This document shows positions 18,394 through 27,134 of a stretch of 56,143 nucleotides of DNA, in pieces. The stretch is from Opitutales bacterium (lineage in GTDB: Bacteria > Verrucomicrobiota > Verrucomicrobiia > Opitutales > UBA2987): positions 1 to 56,143 of the forward strand of contig JAJFLU010000016.1 of the NCBI GenBank assembly GCA_021772515.1, given 5' to 3'. The notes beneath the pieces are model-generated. The model saw only the letters and a program-made list of their open reading frames with translations, was not told the DNA's origin and did no database searches. A program made the position numbers and the translations under genes. Within the stretch, counting starts at the first letter, position 1; every line of letters starts with the position of its first letter.

Positions 18394-19347
18394 TCAAGTG
18401 GCGCTAGCCGCATTGGCCGTCAATTCCTTGGGCAATGGAAATGCCACCGATTCGGGTTCGGCATCCATCTCCTCGACACTTGTAATTCCGAATTTCTGCA
18501 ATTTTTCGAGGACTCCCTTGACGAGGACTTCCGGGGCGGAGGCTCCCGCCGTGAGACCGACCTGGATGCCGGGGCGAAACCAGGAGGGATCAAGGTCATC
18601 GGCGTCCTGAACAAGGTAAGCTTCGAGGCCCTGATGCTCGCCGAGCTCTCTCAGGCGGTTCGAGTTCGAGCTATTTCGCGCTCCTACAACCAGTAGCAGA
18701 TCGACTTTTCCGGAGAATTGGCGAACCGCGTTTTGGCGGTTTTGGGTGGCGTAGCAGATGTCGTTTTTACGCGGCCCGACAATTTTCGGAAATTGCTTTT
18801 TGAGGGCATCGATTATCTGCATGGTATCGTCCACCGAAAGCGTTGTCTGGGTCACAAATGCCAACTCATCGGGGTTATTGACCTTCAACCTGGCCACCTC
18901 ATCCACATTTTGGACCAGGTAAATTTCTCCGCCAAAATCCCTATTATACTGGCCGAGCGTACCGTTTACCTCGACGTGCCCAGCGTGTCCGATGAGTATT
19001 ACCTCGCGGGCGGCGCGAGCATGCCGGGCGACCTGCAGGTGCACCTTGGTGACGAGGGGGCAGGTGGCATCGATGATGTGCAAATTCCTCTCCTTGGCGA
19101 TTTCCACCCGATCACTGGCGACTCCATGGGCGCTGAAGATGATATTTGCTCCGCTGGGGACTTCCTCAAGCTCCTCCACAAATACGGCGCCCTTTGATTG
19201 CAAATCTTTCAATACCCATTGGTTATGCACGATTTCGTGCAACACGTAAACGGGTGGGCCATAAATATCCAAGGCGGTTTCGACAATATCAATTGCCCGA
19301 ACCACCCCGGCGCAAAAGCCCCTCGGTTGTGCTAACAAAACATCCAT
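18394..19347 (-). CDS. ispH: 4-hydroxy-3-methylbut-2-enyl diphosphate reductase
   Basis: IspH carries out the last step of the MEP isoprenoid pathway, making IPP and DMAPP with an iron-sulfur cluster. The three cluster cysteines are visible in GFCAGV (residue 12), DATCPLVTK (about 96) and [10 protein letters not shown] (about 197). Other family signs are [15 protein letters not shown] and the C-terminal [14 protein letters not shown]. The 317-residue length is normal. It heads the hopanoid run (ispH-hpnH-hpnB-mlaC-mlaA), so isoprenoid supply and hopanoid tailoring are probably produced together. Divergent from pyrG. Confidence 0.97.
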   Translation of the reverse strand: MDVLLAQPRGFCAGVVRAIDIVETALDIYGPPVYVLHEIVHNQWVLKDLQSKGAVFVEELEEVPSGANIIFSAHGVASDRVEIAKERNLHIIDATCPLVTKVHLQVARHARAAREVILIGHAGHVEVNGTLGQYNRDFGGEIYLVQNVDEVARLKVNNPDELAFVTQTTLSVDDTMQIIDALKKQFPKIVGPRKNDICYATQNRQNAVRQFSGKVDLLLVVGARNSSNSNRLRELGEHQGLEAYLVQDADDLDPSWFRPGIQVGLTAGASAPEVLVKGVLEKLQKFGITSVEEMDAEPESVAFPLPKELTANAASAT

Positions 19348-19651
19348 GATTTATTCCTTCAAAAATTTACCAGCCCTTTTAACAGGGTAATAAAACGGCC
19401 AAAAAGTGCTCGGGTCAAGCGGTATTGTGGCGGTATGTTGTCCAGCAAATCCTGGCAGAGATGGAGGAAATCTTTGCATCTATTACCTTGACCGTCTTAT
19501 GGGTTGACTTTTAATGGCTACTGGCCGGGACTCGCCGCTGGTTGGTCGATTCGACCTGGCCGGTGATGAGAACACTCTCTGAATTTGTCTGCCACATATT
19601 CACTTTCGGGGATTGTTTTGGTTATTATTCAGAATTTTCAATAAACATAAT
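19348..19651. other. Divergent promoter region between ispH and pyrG
   Basis: No gene is supported in this 300-base stretch. It must hold the promoters of ispH (minus) and pyrG (plus). A possible plus-strand -35 TTGACC lies at 19488-19493 with TTAATG 17 bases on, which is weak. A short dyad GGTCGA/TCGACC lies near 19545-19557, flanked by two direct copies of CTGGCCGG. I see no leader peptide or terminator ahead of pyrG. Confidence 0.35.
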
Positions 19652-21253
19652 ATGAAGTATATTTTTATTACGGGAGGAGTTGTTTCCTCCCTGGGAAAGG
19701 GGCTCACCACGGCCGCATTGGGGGCGTTGCTGGAGGAGCGGGGATTGAAGGTCATGCTGCAAAAGTTCGACCCTTATTTAAATGTCGATCCCGGCACCAT
19801 GAATCCTTTTCAACACGGTGAAGTTTATGTCCTTGATGACGGCGCCGAAACCGATCTGGACCTTGGGCATTACGAGCGATTCACCTCCGGCAATCTTTCA
19901 CGAAAAAACAACCTCACCTCGGGTCAGGTTTACGAGACGATTATCACCAAGGAGCGCCGGGGAGATTACCTGGGGCAGACCGTGCAGGTGATTCCGCATG
20001 TGACCAACGAAATCAAGGACCAACTTTACGCGGCGGAAAAGGATATTGATATTCTGGTTACGGAGATAGGCGGAACTGTGGGCGATATCGAGGGGCTGCC
20101 ATTTCTCGAAGCGATGCGTCAATTTTGCCTCGAAGTGGGCAAGGAAAATGTGCTTTTCATCCACTGCACCCTGGTGCCCTTTCTATTGGCGGCGGGGGAA
20201 CTGAAAACCAAGCCATCACAGCAGAGCGTGGCCAAATTACGGGAGATCGGCATACAGCCGGATATCCTGGTTTGCCGGTCGGAAAAACCCCTCAACCTGG
20301 AACTGCGGCAAAAACTGAGTCTTTTCTGCAATGTGGATGTGAAGGCGGTCATTGAAGAACTCGATGTGGAAACCTCCATTTATGAACTGCCGTTGATGCT
20401 TCAACAGGAAAATCTCGACGGGCTGGTCAACGATATGCTCAATCTGGACACCGAAAAAACACCGGAAAACGGTTGGGAGAATGTCGTGCGCCGCCTGAAG
20501 TTTCCTGCCCACCGCGTAGATATAGGTGTGGTTGGCAAATACATCGAGCTGCAGGATGCCTACAAATCGGTTTATGAATCCCTCACCCATGGCGGAATTG
20601 CCAATGATTGCCACGTCAACATCCATCGGATTGACTCCGAAACTTTGGAGGGAGAGGGAGGGCGCGAGCGACTTTTGGAGCTCGATGGAGTTTGTGTGCC
20701 GGGGGGCTTTGGCGGCAGGGGTATTGGAGGGAAAATCGAGACCGCGAAAATCGCCCGGGAAGCCCGGATACCCTATCTCGGACTTTGCCTCGGGTTGCAG
20801 GTAGCCGTCATCGAGTATGCCCTGAATGTATTGGGCATTAAAGAGGCCAATAGCACCGAATTCGACGAAACCACAGCGGAAAGAGTCATCGACATCATGG
20901 AGGACCAGAAACTATTGACCGACAAAGGGGCCACCATGCGGTTGGGTTCCTACGATTGCCAATTGTCTCCGAACACCCGCACAAAAAAGGCCTATGGGCA
21001 AGAACTTGTCCATGAGCGACACCGCCACCGGTTTGAATTTAACAACAAATATATGGAGCAGTTCGAAAAGTCCGGTTTCAAGGTCGCGGGAATCAATCCG
21101 AAACGTAATCTGGTGGAAATAATGGAAATTTCCGATCATCCCTGGTTTGTCGGAGTTCAATTTCATCCCGAGTTTCAGTCCAAACCTCGCAAGGCCCATC
21201 CTTTGTTTGAAGGCTTTATAGCAGCCGCTCTGGAACGCCGAAACCAGCGTTAA
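19652..21253 (+). CDS. pyrG: CTP synthase
   Basis: PyrG makes CTP from UTP, ATP and glutamine. I place the start at the ATG at 19652 ([17 protein letters not shown]), where every CTP synthase begins; the open frame upstream is leader. The synthetase domain shows the ATP-binding [29 protein letters not shown] and [14 protein letters not shown]. The C-terminal class I glutamine amidotransferase domain has the nucleophile in LGLCLGLQ (about residue 382) and the His-Glu pair in VQFHPEFQS. The 533-residue length is standard. kdsA follows after 26 bases, an arrangement common in Gram-negatives. Confidence 0.98.
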   Translation: MKYIFITGGVVSSLGKGLTTAALGALLEERGLKVMLQKFDPYLNVDPGTMNPFQHGEVYVLDDGAETDLDLGHYERFTSGNLSRKNNLTSGQVYETIITKERRGDYLGQTVQVIPHVTNEIKDQLYAAEKDIDILVTEIGGTVGDIEGLPFLEAMRQFCLEVGKENVLFIHCTLVPFLLAAGELKTKPSQQSVAKLREIGIQPDILVCRSEKPLNLELRQKLSLFCNVDVKAVIEELDVETSIYELPLMLQQENLDGLVNDMLNLDTEKTPENGWENVVRRLKFPAHRVDIGVVGKYIELQDAYKSVYESLTHGGIANDCHVNIHRIDSETLEGEGGRERLLELDGVCVPGGFGGRGIGGKIETAKIAREARIPYLGLCLGLQVAVIEYALNVLGIKEANSTEFDETTAERVIDIMEDQKLLTDKGATMRLGSYDCQLSPNTRTKKAYGQELVHERHRHRFEFNNKYMEQFEKSGFKVAGINPKRNLVEIMEISDHPWFVGVQFHPEFQSKPRKAHPLFEGFIAAALERRNQR

Positions 21254-21279
21254 GAAAACGCATTCGTCCTGAAAACCTG

Positions 21280-22074
21280 ATGATTTACGATCCGAAAAAA
21301 TTGCTCCTGATCGCTGGGCCTTGTTCCCTCGAAAGTGAAGCAATATCCCATCCTGTGGCCGAGGTTTTGGCCGATTTGCAATCCTCCCATCCCGATCTCA
21401 ATGTAATTTTCAAGGCCTCATTCGATAAAGCCAACCGCACTTCGCTCGACAGCCCTCGCGGACCGGGATTGGAGGCGGGACTGGCCATGCTCGGAAAAAT
21501 AGGCCAAATATTCGGGCTCCCATTGTTGACCGATGTCCACACACCTGCCCAAGCGGCTTCGGCGGCGGGAGTTTGCCAGATATTACAGATTCCCTCTTTC
21601 CTTTGCCGACAAACCGACCTCTTGGTGGCCGCCGCTGAAACTGGCTGCGTCGTAAATGTCAAAAAGGGCCAATTCCTCTCACCTGCCGAAATGCCTTTTG
21701 TAGTCGATAAATTAAGGAAAAGCGGAGCCAAGGAAATCTGGCAAACCGAGCGCGGGACCACTTTCGGCTACCAAAACCTGGTCGTGGACATGCGATCTTT
21801 TTCGCTATTGAAGGCCAGTGGTCAACCAGTGGTATTCGACGCCACCCACAGTGTGCAGCTTCCGGGAGCAGGAGGAGGAGTAACCAGCGGTCAGAGGGAA
21901 TTCGTTCCTCCCTTGGCTAAAGCCGCTCTTGCCGCCGGTGCCGATGGCCTTTTTATCGAAACTCACCCCGAACCGGAAAAAGCGATCTCCGACGGCCCCA
22001 ATCAGATACCCCTGGCCGAACTGCCGTTATTGGTCGAAAAATGCCTGCGGATCTGGCGGGCGGCTAGAGATTAG
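21280..22074 (+). CDS. kdsA: 3-deoxy-8-phosphooctulonate synthase (KDO-8-P synthase)
   Basis: KdsA condenses arabinose-5-phosphate with phosphoenolpyruvate to KDO-8-phosphate for the inner core of lipopolysaccharide, so the organism should have an LPS-type outer membrane. Family signs along its 264 residues are IAGPCSLES at the N-terminus, [12 protein letters not shown] (PEP binding), [60 protein letters not shown] and GLFIETHP. The NVKKGQF form with Asn, where metal-dependent enzymes have Cys near the N-terminal barrel, would bear on the metal-dependent versus independent class; I do not assign it. Start ATG 26 bases after pyrG suggests an operon. Confidence 0.97.
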   Translation: MIYDPKKLLLIAGPCSLESEAISHPVAEVLADLQSSHPDLNVIFKASFDKANRTSLDSPRGPGLEAGLAMLGKIGQIFGLPLLTDVHTPAQAASAAGVCQILQIPSFLCRQTDLLVAAAETGCVVNVKKGQFLSPAEMPFVVDKLRKSGAKEIWQTERGTTFGYQNLVVDMRSFSLLKASGQPVVFDATHSVQLPGAGGGVTSGQREFVPPLAKAALAAGADGLFIETHPEPEKAISDGPNQIPLAELPLLVEKCLRIWRAARD

Positions 22075-22099
22075 AATCTTCCCGAGACCTGAATCGTAT

Positions 22100-22873
22100 T
22101 TATTCCCGATAATAGGGGGACAAAGTCGCTTGAAGAGGCTCAATCAGACGAAACTGCAACAGAGTCCCTGGGGGAACGTCCAGTTTTTCGCCCCTCGTAA
22201 TCGCGGCAACACCGGTTCCCACTGCGGCGCCTTTTTTGGCTCCGTCTTTGCCGTCAATTAACCCTCCGATCGCAGCGCCAAGGCCTATTTTAACCAGACT
22301 GTCGCCCGTCGAACCCCGGCCTTTCTCGATGTATTCAGAAGTCAATATCGGTTGTAATCGGTCTCCAATTGTGATATCCGTCAGAGATAGATGAAGGATG
22401 GATCGCCCAGCCAGGTTACCCGCGTTTTTGGCAGCTTCCACAAATCCGTAAACCTTAGTTCCAGTCGGTGCCACGAGCAGACCATTGACTACCAGATCCG
22501 TTTCAAGCGTTGTTGTAAACCGTTTGCCAGCGGCATCTTTGGATGTGATTCCGTCGCTCATGCGAACGAACAGCTTTGTGCCGGCGGGTAATGTAGCCAT
22601 AGCTGTCGGCGGGGTGGTTGCCTCAACTCTGGCGGGCGTGGAGACTTTACCTGCGGTAGTAGCATTGTTTTTCGTAAAAGTGATGGCAAGCACCTCGGAA
22701 ACTGGAAAGACATGCATCTCATTCTCCGACTGGAAGCGGATGGTATTGCGTGTGCCTCCCATGTAGAGACCGTCGAAAATTTGTCCGTCTTTCATCTCCA
22801 GCACATCACCGTAAGAAAATAAAGACAGAAAAAATGGGACAAAAATAAGGAAACTCTTTTTAATTGTTTTCAT
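22100..22873 (-). CDS. Exported glycine-zipper protein, hypothetical
   Basis: A 257-residue protein with a signal peptide (about residues 1-22, FLIFVPFFLSLFSYGD). An early segment (VLEMKDGQIFDGLYMGGTRNTIRFQSENEM) is the small beta domain often seen at the start of PVC and Myxococcus exported proteins. A low-complexity Thr/Ala linker (about 75-95) leads to a domain starting PAGTKLFVRMSDGITSKDAAGKRFTTTLETDLVV, like the TrbI/VirB10-type beta fold of secreted inhibitors. Near the C-terminus a Gly-zipper (GLGAAIGGLIDGKDGAKKGAAVGTG) could insert in a membrane. It ends 26 bases from kdsA on the opposite strand. Function unknown. Confidence 0.75.
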   Translation of the reverse strand: MKTIKKSFLIFVPFFLSLFSYGDVLEMKDGQIFDGLYMGGTRNTIRFQSENEMHVFPVSEVLAITFTKNNATTAGKVSTPARVEATTPPTAMATLPAGTKLFVRMSDGITSKDAAGKRFTTTLETDLVVNGLLVAPTGTKVYGFVEAAKNAGNLAGRSILHLSLTDITIGDRLQPILTSEYIEKGRGSTGDSLVKIGLGAAIGGLIDGKDGAKKGAAVGTGVAAITRGEKLDVPPGTLLQFRLIEPLQATLSPYYRE

Positions 22874-23004
22874 ACAAGTTAGTATATCCTTTTTCTTAAT
22901 TTATTCATTTAAAACTTTAAAAAATCGTTCCTATCTACTTTTTACCATCAGAAAATATAGGTTCACGTTAGAAATGAGCCAATGGAAGATTTGAAAAATA
23001 TCCC

Positions 23005-24015
23005 ATGATTAATCTGGACGAACTTTCGATGCGGATCGGTATGGGTCAATTTCAAGAGATTACCGAGAAGCGGCTGCAATTCATCAAGCAATGCGGGGCC
23101 GACGATTTTCAGATGAACACCCCCTTGCTCCCCGGCAAAGAATACTGGGTATACGAGGATCTGGCCCGGCTCGTAAAGCAAGGACAGGAGGCCGATTTAC
23201 GGCTCATGGCCATCGAAAACGTGCCGCCTTCTTTCGTTGACAAAATTCTTCTGGGCAAGCCGGGCAGGGAAAAGCAGCTCGAAAACATGACAAAAACCAT
23301 CGGCAACCTGGCCCGTGCGGGTATCCCGATTCTCGGTTACACCTTTGCTCCGGCGGGTATTTGGAGGACTTCGCGCGATACGCCCGTTCGCGGAGGAGCC
23401 TTATCCTCGGCGTTCAATTTCAAAACAGTTCAGGAAACAGCGCCCGAAGACCGGGCTAAATTTGTCATGTGGGAGCGTGCGGCGATCGACCGCATCTACT
23501 CAGAGGAGGAAATGTGGGAAAACTACTGCTGGTATCTGGAGCGTATTTTGCCAGTATGTGAGGAGGCGGGCGTTCGTCTGGCCCTGCATCCAAATGACCC
23601 TCCGGTGACAGCTTTGGGAGGCGTGGCATGTCTTTTTCGCAATTTCGAAAATTTCAAACGGGCCATGGAAACATTTGATAGCCCGATGCACGGTTTGAAC
23701 TTTTGTCATGGGTGCTGGTCCGAGATGCGGGGAGGGGAAGGAGTGCTCGAAGCCATTCAATGGTTTGGCCAGCGGGGCAAGATTTTCTACGTCCACCTGC
23801 GGGATGTTTCAGGCTCCGCCGAGGACTTCACCGAATGTTTCCTCGGTGACGGCAACTGCGACCCCGTGCAGGCGATTCGAGCATTGAAGCAGGTAGGGTT
23901 TAAAGGCTTCATCCTCCCCGACCACGTGCCTCATATGGTTGATGACACCCCTTGGTGCCACCGGGGGCGCGCTTGGGCCACAGGATACATCAAAGCCCTC
24001 ATTACCGCTGTATAA
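23005..24015 (+). CDS. Mannonate dehydratase (UxuA)-like TIM-barrel enzyme
   Basis: A 336-residue xylose-isomerase-like TIM barrel of the mannonate dehydratase type, which converts D-mannonate to 2-dehydro-3-deoxygluconate. Signs are VRLALHPNDPPVTALGGVACLFRNFENFKRA (metal-binding His and the HPxDPP motif, here HPNDPP), NFCHGCWSEM, KIFYVHLRDVSGS and FILPDHVPHM. The usual second Asp of HPDDPP is Asn here, and the protein is shorter than E. coli UxuA (394 residues). A related sugar-acid dehydratase or isomerase is therefore possible. No hexuronate genes lie next to it. Confidence 0.75.
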   Translation: MINLDELSMRIGMGQFQEITEKRLQFIKQCGADDFQMNTPLLPGKEYWVYEDLARLVKQGQEADLRLMAIENVPPSFVDKILLGKPGREKQLENMTKTIGNLARAGIPILGYTFAPAGIWRTSRDTPVRGGALSSAFNFKTVQETAPEDRAKFVMWERAAIDRIYSEEEMWENYCWYLERILPVCEEAGVRLALHPNDPPVTALGGVACLFRNFENFKRAMETFDSPMHGLNFCHGCWSEMRGGEGVLEAIQWFGQRGKIFYVHLRDVSGSAEDFTECFLGDGNCDPVQAIRALKQVGFKGFILPDHVPHMVDDTPWCHRGRAWATGYIKALITAV

Positions 24016-24063
24016 CTCATAAGCAGGGGCGCTGACAAGGTCGTTATGGACGCTAAGAGCGTT

Positions 24064-25020
24064 TCAGTGCGATCCGGTCGATGTCAAAGCCGCAGTCAGA
24101 ATTTCACCATCCAACACATTTTGACGGGCGACAATTAGCAGGTTCTTTCTTTCTCGGTTTACCTGCACGACCTCGAAACCGTTTACTTCCATTACACGGC
24201 AAGGCACTCCTCCGATATCTTTATTTTTATAGGCATTGAAATTAGAGGCAAAAGGATGCCCCGGCGCTTGCTGGAAAACGGATATCACCTCGAGTCCGTT
24301 GTTGTAGCTGGAATAGACCGAGCTGCAGCATATCGAGTTCAGGATATAGCACTTATCGAACTCAAATCCTCTGGGCAGCTCTTCTGAAACAGTGATTTTG
24401 AATCCCGCTTGGCTCTCCAGCGTTTCCACGTCAGCCTCTTTTGCCTGTGAGAAGGCCAAAAACTCCTTAAAACCCGAAGATTTTTCCTCCTGCGATTGCA
24501 AAAGATTGATCAGATTATCACCGAGAGAATGCCTTGGATTCAAAGCAAAGGCGGTTGGTTCAGGCACCGTTTTGGCAATCTCCCGAGGCGTTTCTTTCCG
24601 AGCGTTATCAGGGCCGCGATTGATACCTAGAAAATAGCCAGTTACCGTAAAAATCAAAATCAATCCGGCCGCATAACCAAACCTGCGATACCAGATACTG
24701 AGGCCCGTGGTTAAATTAGCTTCCCCATCAGAAATCCGGGATTTTTTCCTAAAGGCATACCGTTTGGGAACTTCCTTTTCGATCGGAATTCTCTCTTCCA
24801 GGGCAGTCCAGACAGGGGGCTCAGGAGTTTTTTGGCCCTCCACTCGTAGATATTTGGAAAGATTGCCTAACAACTCAAATTCTTCACGGCATTCAGGGCA
24901 ATTCCGCAGGTGATCTTCAATGCAACGCATTTCCTTGTGATCCAGTTCCCCATCAAAGAAAGGGGAGAGCTGGTCACACACCGAAGAACAATCATCTGTT
25001 TTATGCCTTTTTTTGTCCAT
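24064..25020 (-). CDS. Anti-sigma factor with N-terminal zinc-finger domain
   Basis: A membrane-spanning anti-sigma factor for the ECF sigma factor encoded just upstream (28 bases). The first 60 residues hold the zinc-binding anti-sigma domain, with Cys at DDCSSVCDQ and HLRNCPECREEF (HxxxCxxC). A single membrane helix lies at about residues 112-130 (GYAAGLILIFTVTGYFLGI). The C-terminal sensor half contains paired cysteines in YILNSICCSSVYSS, which could respond to thiol stress or metals. It probably holds the sigma factor at the membrane until a signal arrives. The signal is not known. Confidence 0.88.
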   Translation of the reverse strand: MDKKRHKTDDCSSVCDQLSPFFDGELDHKEMRCIEDHLRNCPECREEFELLGNLSKYLRVEGQKTPEPPVWTALEERIPIEKEVPKRYAFRKKSRISDGEANLTTGLSIWYRRFGYAAGLILIFTVTGYFLGINRGPDNARKETPREIAKTVPEPTAFALNPRHSLGDNLINLLQSQEEKSSGFKEFLAFSQAKEADVETLESQAGFKITVSEELPRGFEFDKCYILNSICCSSVYSSYNNGLEVISVFQQAPGHPFASNFNAYKNKDIGGVPCRVMEVNGFEVVQVNRERKNLLIVARQNVLDGEILTAALTSTGSH

Positions 25021-25048
25021 TTCTTATCCTTAAAAAACCGCCTTTTAA

Positions 25049-25606
25049 CTATGCAGTCGCAGCCCACATTTTTTTGAACTCCTGTCGTCCACGCGAGAGG
25101 CGAGACATCACCGTCCCGATCGGAACCTTCAATACGTCTGCAATTTCACTGTATCCAAGTCCTTCTATTTCTTTGAGAACCAGCACCGTGCGGTGGTCCG
25201 GTTTTAACCGTTGCAACAGGTTCTGAATGTCTTCCTTTTTTTCCTTGGCTGCCAGAATTCGTTCGGGTGAATTCGTATCCGGGTCTTTGGCGAGGGTATT
25301 CTCATCAAAATCCCCCGACTGCATGAACTCTCTCGATCGGTGTTTTTTTAAAGCATTCAAGGATTGGTTCACGCTAATCCGGTAAATCCAGGTGGAAAAA
25401 GAGGAGCGACCGTTGAATGAGTGCATCTTTTGGACTACCCGGATAAATACTTCCTGAGTTATGTCTTCGGCTGCGGTTCGTTCGCCCAAAATTCGGTAAC
25501 AGGTGCGAAATACCCTTTCACCATGTCGTTCGTAGAGAAATTGCAGTCCGCTTTTCTCCCCACCCAGAAATGCATCGATTGCTTCCTTTTCCAGGTTTTC
25601 CTCCAT
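25049..25606 (-). CDS. ECF-family RNA polymerase sigma factor
   Basis: A 185-residue sigma-70 family ECF factor. Region 2 is shown by FLYERHGERVFRTCYRILGERTAAEDITQEVFIRV and FSTWIYRISVNQSLNALKK. Region 4 is shown by LKPDHRTVLVLKEIEGLGYSEIADVLKVPIGTVMSRLSRGRQEFKK with its helix-turn-helix. The middle linker is acidic. Its gene is followed by that of its anti-sigma factor, the usual autoregulated pair. A thioredoxin-like exported protein and the mercury operon lie directly upstream on the same strand, so a thiol or metal stress regulon is a reasonable guess but is not shown by sequence. Confidence 0.93.
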   Translation of the reverse strand: MEENLEKEAIDAFLGGEKSGLQFLYERHGERVFRTCYRILGERTAAEDITQEVFIRVVQKMHSFNGRSSFSTWIYRISVNQSLNALKKHRSREFMQSGDFDENTLAKDPDTNSPERILAAKEKKEDIQNLLQRLKPDHRTVLVLKEIEGLGYSEIADVLKVPIGTVMSRLSRGRQEFKKMWAATA

Positions 25607-25651
25607 GTAAATTACGTTGTATTACCAAAAGGCGTCGTCTGCCTTGTTGGG

Positions 25652-26584
25652 TTACAAAGTTGACGGCCGAGTATTTTGGAAAGCCCTCGAAGTATTTTCA
25701 GCTACGGAGTCCTTCCCTAGAAAATCGGAGATCGCACCGCCGAGTTCAATACCACTTTTGTAACCGACAAACTTCCGTGTAATCATACCCTTCCCATCTA
25801 TCAAAAATGTGGTGGGAACCATCCGGCTCTCGTAGGCCTCGGATATTTCGCCCCCCTCCGACACGGCAACCGGAAAATCGGTATCATAACGGGCAATAAG
25901 ATTTTTGACCGTTTCAACCGACCCGCTGTTGACCATCACGGGAAGGATCGCCAATCCCTCGGATTCATACTCTTTCATTAAATCGGAGAGCTCCGCTAAT
26001 GTCTGATGGGAATGATAACAATGCCCTGCCAGGAAAATGAGAGCCAACGGTTGACCCTCGAAATCCGCCAGAGAAACTTCGCTTCCGGTGGTGGTCGGCA
26101 AAGTGAAGCCGGGTGCGGTCCAGTCTTTGTAATACTTACCGTCCTCGGCCTTTTCTTCTTTGTAGCGGATCAATTCCACACCGGCGGTGCCATTGAGCAT
26201 ACCGTCGATCGAGCATGCGCTGAAGGTCGTGCAATTACTGCCCGCAAGATCGCATTCCTGTTGGCCCAATTCCGCCAATGCGGCATTCCGTAACTTTAGC
26301 TCGTCCATGCCTGCCATCGAAATACCGGTCGCTTTTTCGATTTCATCGGATTCAAAGTTGGTAGCGCCATTCTTCACCACTTGGTCAACAATGTAGGCGA
26401 CTATTTTGCTTTCATCCGCAGAGAGTGAGGATTTTGGCAATCCGTTGATGGACAATTTATTGCTCACTTTATTTAGCGCGCAGTTTGCGCCGCAATCGCT
26501 GTTTGCAGACTTGTCGGCAGCTTGGCCGAATATCGCAGCCAAAGCAAAAACGGTTAAAGAGAATAAGGTTAATACATACTTCAT
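25652..26584 (-). CDS. Exported thioredoxin/peroxiredoxin-like protein with CxxS site
   Basis: A 310-residue exported protein. The signal peptide is about residues 1-23. An N-terminal helical domain holds several cysteines (SDCGANCAL, QECDLAGSNC, FSACSIDG). The C-terminal TlpA/AhpC-like thioredoxin fold begins at WTAPGFTLPTTTGSEVSLADFEGQPLALIFLA and includes the cis-Pro region RMVPTTFLIDGKGMI. The active-site position reads GHCYHSH, so CxxC is CYHS with only the first Cys. This suggests a monothiol or peroxiredoxin-like role rather than disulfide exchange by two cysteines. It lies 45 bases upstream of the sigma gene and about 140 bases downstream of merC on the same strand. Confidence 0.82.
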   Translation of the reverse strand: MKYVLTLFSLTVFALAAIFGQAADKSANSDCGANCALNKVSNKLSINGLPKSSLSADESKIVAYIVDQVVKNGATNFESDEIEKATGISMAGMDELKLRNAALAELGQQECDLAGSNCTTFSACSIDGMLNGTAGVELIRYKEEKAEDGKYYKDWTAPGFTLPTTTGSEVSLADFEGQPLALIFLAGHCYHSHQTLAELSDLMKEYESEGLAILPVMVNSGSVETVKNLIARYDTDFPVAVSEGGEISEAYESRMVPTTFLIDGKGMITRKFVGYKSGIELGGAISDFLGKDSVAENTSRAFQNTRPSTL

Positions 26585-26707
26585 GGGGTCATTCCTTTGC
26601 TAAATATTTTTGTGAGATTCAATTTTCGTAACTGCTTCTTTTGACAACGCCTATTCCTCTTTTATTCCAAAAAATTGCGGATTCTCTCTTTGTCCTGAAT
26701 TGATCTC

Positions 26708-26723
26708 GCTCAACCTATTGAGC
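26708..26723 (-). terminator. Hairpin directly after merC
   Basis: A perfect 6-bp stem GCTCAA/TTGAGC with loop TAGG (minus strand) begins 1 base after the merC stop codon. There is no T-run behind it, so it may stabilise the 3' end or act as a weak or Rho-assisted terminator. Confidence 0.35.
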
Positions 26724-26724
26724 T

Positions 26725-27132
26725 TCACGGGTTCATCTTTTCCGATTCCAAACTGCTTCGATGCTGCAAAACTACATTGAGGATACTGGCCGCTAAAAGG
26801 CCGATGATACTAAATCCGGCTAACACACCGTTGAATATGGGAAAAATGAACAAGGCCAGGGCCACCGCGCTGATAATTCCGAGAATGAGCGCCCCTGGTT
26901 TATGATGGCGTCGCCTTCCCATCTCCAGTCCTGCAATTGTGATCAATAAAAACACTCCCAGCAGCGGAAGCAAAATGGCATCCCTTATTAAAAATCCCAG
27001 CCCAATCGCGGTTAAAAGAGAAAGCAGGGCGGGAAATCCAAGACAGCAAAGCGCAGAGAAAAGAGACCCACCAAGCCCAAACTTATCGAGATGCCTTTTC
27101 CAAAAGACCGGATTATTCGTGTTTTGATTCAT
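26725..27132 (-). CDS. merC: MerC-type mercury transport membrane protein
   Basis: A 135-residue inner-membrane protein with four hydrophobic helices. The first carries the metal-binding vicinal pair in SALCCLGFPALLSLLTAIGLGF, the MerC signature; MerC brings Hg(II) into the cytoplasm for MerA. I chose the ATG at 27132 (MNQNTNN), 2 bases after merA, rather than 27150, which would overlap merA. It is the third gene of merTP-merA-merC. Having both a MerT-type and a MerC-type importer is known in mercury operons. Confidence 0.88.
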   Translation of the reverse strand: MNQNTNNPVFWKRHLDKFGLGGSLFSALCCLGFPALLSLLTAIGLGFLIRDAILLPLLGVFLLITIAGLEMGRRRHHKPGALILGIISAVALALFIFPIFNGVLAGFSIIGLLAASILNVVLQHRSSLESEKMNP

Positions 27133-27134
27133 AA

